Assembly: GCA_027068695.1 (NCBI GenBank)
Contig: JAMOMG010000224.1
Location: 1-8,137, forward strand
DNA: 8,137 nucleotides
Direction of reading: 5' to 3'
DNA from: Flavobacteriaceae bacterium
GTDB lineage: Bacteria; Bacteroidota; Bacteroidia; Flavobacteriales; Flavobacteriaceae
Made by a program: the position numbers and the translations under genes. Below, piece after piece: positions 6,656-8,137 of the stretch (its first letter is position 1; the number at the start of each line of letters is the position of its first letter). Under the pieces are notes generated by a model. It ran no database searches. It saw nothing but the letters and a program-made list of their open reading frames with translations, and was not told where the DNA came from.

Positions 6656-8137
6656 ATGACCCTTAAAAAGTATTTAAATACAATTGTTATCTTTTTTCTA
6701 GTAGCATTATTAACTTCATGCAAAGAAAACCCTAAAATGAATCTTTTAGATGAAGTTTTATTGCCAAAACCTGTTTTAGTTAAGGCTACAGGAAGCTCTT
6801 TTGAATTAAAAAATGATACTAAGATTTTAATAAAAGGAGATTCAGAAGAATTATTTCAAATGGGAAAATATTTAGCAAATTTATTAAAACCAGCCACAGG
6901 TTTTGATTTAGAAGTTAAAGCAACTTCAAAAAAAACAATTTCAAATAGTATTTATTTAATGTTAACCAAATTGGAATCTAATTATGGAGAAGAAGGGTAT
7001 CATTTAAATATTACAGATAAAAATATAATTATAAAAGCAAATAGTGTAAAAGGTGTTTTTAGAGGAATTCAAACACTTCGTCAAGTTTTTCCTTCTGAAA
7101 TTGAAGCATCAAACCTTCAAAATAGAAAGTGGTTTATTGCTTCTGGTGAAATTTATGATTACCCTCAATTTACATATAGAGGTGCTATGTTAGATGTAAC
7201 CAGACATTTTTTTAAGAAAGAAGACGTAAAGAAATATATTGATATGATAGCAATGTACAAACTAAATGTACTTCATTTACACCTGTCTGATGATCAGGGA
7301 TGGCGTATCGAAATTAAATCTTGGCCAAATTTAACTACTTATGGGGGCTCAACAGAGGTAGGTGGAGGTAAAGGTGGTTTTTATACTCAAGAAGATTATA
7401 AAGAAATTGTAAAATACGCACAAGAAAGATACATTACTATAATACCAGAAATTGATATGCCAGGACATACCAATGCAGCTTTAGCATCGTACCCTGAGTT
7501 AAATTGTGATGGCAAAGCAACAAAATTATATACAGGAATGAAAGTAGGGTTTAGTACATTATGTACTCATAAAAAAATTACGTATCAGTTTATAGATGAT
7601 GTAATTAGAGAGCTAGCAGCAATAACACCAGGACCTTATATTCATATTGGAGGCGATGAATCACATTCAACAAAAATTGAAGACTATATTCCTTTTATAA
7701 ATAAAGTACAAGAGTTGGTAATTGCTCACGGAAAACAGGTAATAGGTTGGGATGAAATAGTGAGTGCAACTATAAAACCAACTACATTAGTACAATATTG
7801 GGGAAGACCTAAAAACGCATTGAAAGGTGTATCAAAAAACGCAAAAATTATTTTATCTCCTAGTGATAGAACTTATTTAGATATGAAATACGATTCTATT
7901 ACAAAACTAGGCTTGAAATGGGCCGGGTATGTTGATTTAGATAAAGCTTATAACTGGAGTCCATCAACGCTAATACCGGGTATTTCTAAAGAGGATATAT
8001 TAGGAATAGAATCACCATTGTGGACTGAAACCGTTACCAATATGGAAGAGGTAGAGTTTATGGCTTTTCCACGAATTATTGGGCATGCAGAAATTGGGTG
8101 GACACCTGATTCTTTAAGAGTTTGGGACGATTATAAA
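6656..8137 (+). CDS. GH20 beta-N-acetylhexosaminidase lipoprotein (3' end cut by window)
   Basis: This enzyme removes terminal beta-linked N-acetylhexosamine residues from chitooligosaccharides or glycoconjugates by substrate-assisted catalysis. The frame is open for 494 codons to the right edge with no stop. Residues 1-22 form a lipoprotein signal: KK, a hydrophobic stretch and lipobox LLTSC with C22. The protein is therefore probably anchored in the outer membrane or periplasm. Residues about 38-165 form the GH20 N-terminal domain, and the catalytic barrel starts near FTYRGAMLDVTRHFF (172-186). The catalytic pair is D334-E335 in HIGGDESH. R176, W365, W382, Y407, D409, W422, W456 and E458 line up by motif with substrate-pocket residues of Streptomyces plicatus hexosaminidase. 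That resemblance continues through WDDYK at the edge, so perhaps only 30-50 residues are missing. The gene diverges from kdsA and has its own -7 box. Confidence 0.93.
   Translation, partial: MTLKKYLNTIVIFFLVALLTSCKENPKMNLLDEVLLPKPVLVKATGSSFELKNDTKILIKGDSEELFQMGKYLANLLKPATGFDLEVKATSKKTISNSIYLMLTKLESNYGEEGYHLNITDKNIIIKANSVKGVFRGIQTLRQVFPSEIEASNLQNRKWFIASGEIYDYPQFTYRGAMLDVTRHFFKKEDVKKYIDMIAMYKLNVLHLHLSDDQGWRIEIKSWPNLTTYGGSTEVGGGKGGFYTQEDYKEIVKYAQERYITIIPEIDMPGHTNAALASYPELNCDGKATKLYTGMKVGFSTLCTHKKITYQFIDDVIRELAAITPGPYIHIGGDESHSTKIEDYIPFINKVQELVIAHGKQVIGWDEIVSATIKPTTLVQYWGRPKNALKGVSKNAKIILSPSDRTYLDMKYDSITKLGLKWAGYVDLDKAYNWSPSTLIPGISKEDILGIESPLWTETVTNMEEVEFMAFPRIIGHAEIGWTPDSLRVWDDYK

Noticed and set aside
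1..8137. Mobile element, CRISPR array, phage or defence system
   Set aside because: No transposase, integrase, terminal or spaced direct repeats, or defence-type domains were found; gene content is ordinary chromosomal.

Overview
The window is AT-rich DNA that looks like a chromosomal housekeeping segment from a member of the Bacteroidota, most likely a Flavobacteriaceae-type bacterium. The evidence is a tmRNA tag ending NYALAA with a GE start, several candidate promoters with the Bacteroidota -7 consensus TAnnTTTG, start sites without Shine-Dalgarno sequences but with A/T-rich leaders, and protein families typical of the group (DUF3820, DUF1801, a B12-dependent ribonucleotide reductase of about 850 residues, a GH20 lipoprotein). 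The exact genus cannot be told from the sequence alone.

Layout, left to right. Positions 2-395 (minus) hold ssrA (tmRNA). It is divergent from a 400-residue lysine-ketoglutarate reductase/saccharopine dehydrogenase-like oxidoreductase (517-1719, plus). That gene overlaps by 11 nt a small DUF3820 gene (1709-1927, plus), so the two are probably translationally coupled. Converging on them is an unnamed six-helix membrane protein (1948-2499, minus) with a TTG start. A 168-nt AT-rich intergenic region (2500-2667) separates it from nrdJ (2668-5217, plus), the adenosylcobalamin-dependent class II ribonucleotide reductase. A strong intrinsic terminator (5235-5277) follows, and its T-tract runs directly into the ATG of a DUF1801 gene (5278-5655, plus). 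kdsA (5680-6501, minus), KDO-8-phosphate synthase of the metal-dependent type, converges on it. Divergent from kdsA is a GH20 beta-N-acetylhexosaminidase lipoprotein (6656 to the window edge, plus), cut by the right edge probably a few dozen residues before its natural end.

The genes do not form one pathway. They cover ribosome rescue (ssrA), amino-acid metabolism (the LKR-like enzyme), dNTP synthesis (nrdJ), lipopolysaccharide inner-core synthesis (kdsA) and glycan breakdown at the cell envelope (GH20). I saw no mobile element, CRISPR array, tRNA gene, riboswitch or clear new system. The least understood parts are the membrane protein, the LKR-like/DUF3820 pair and the terminator that abuts a start codon. 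No stretch over 300 nt lacks a gene.
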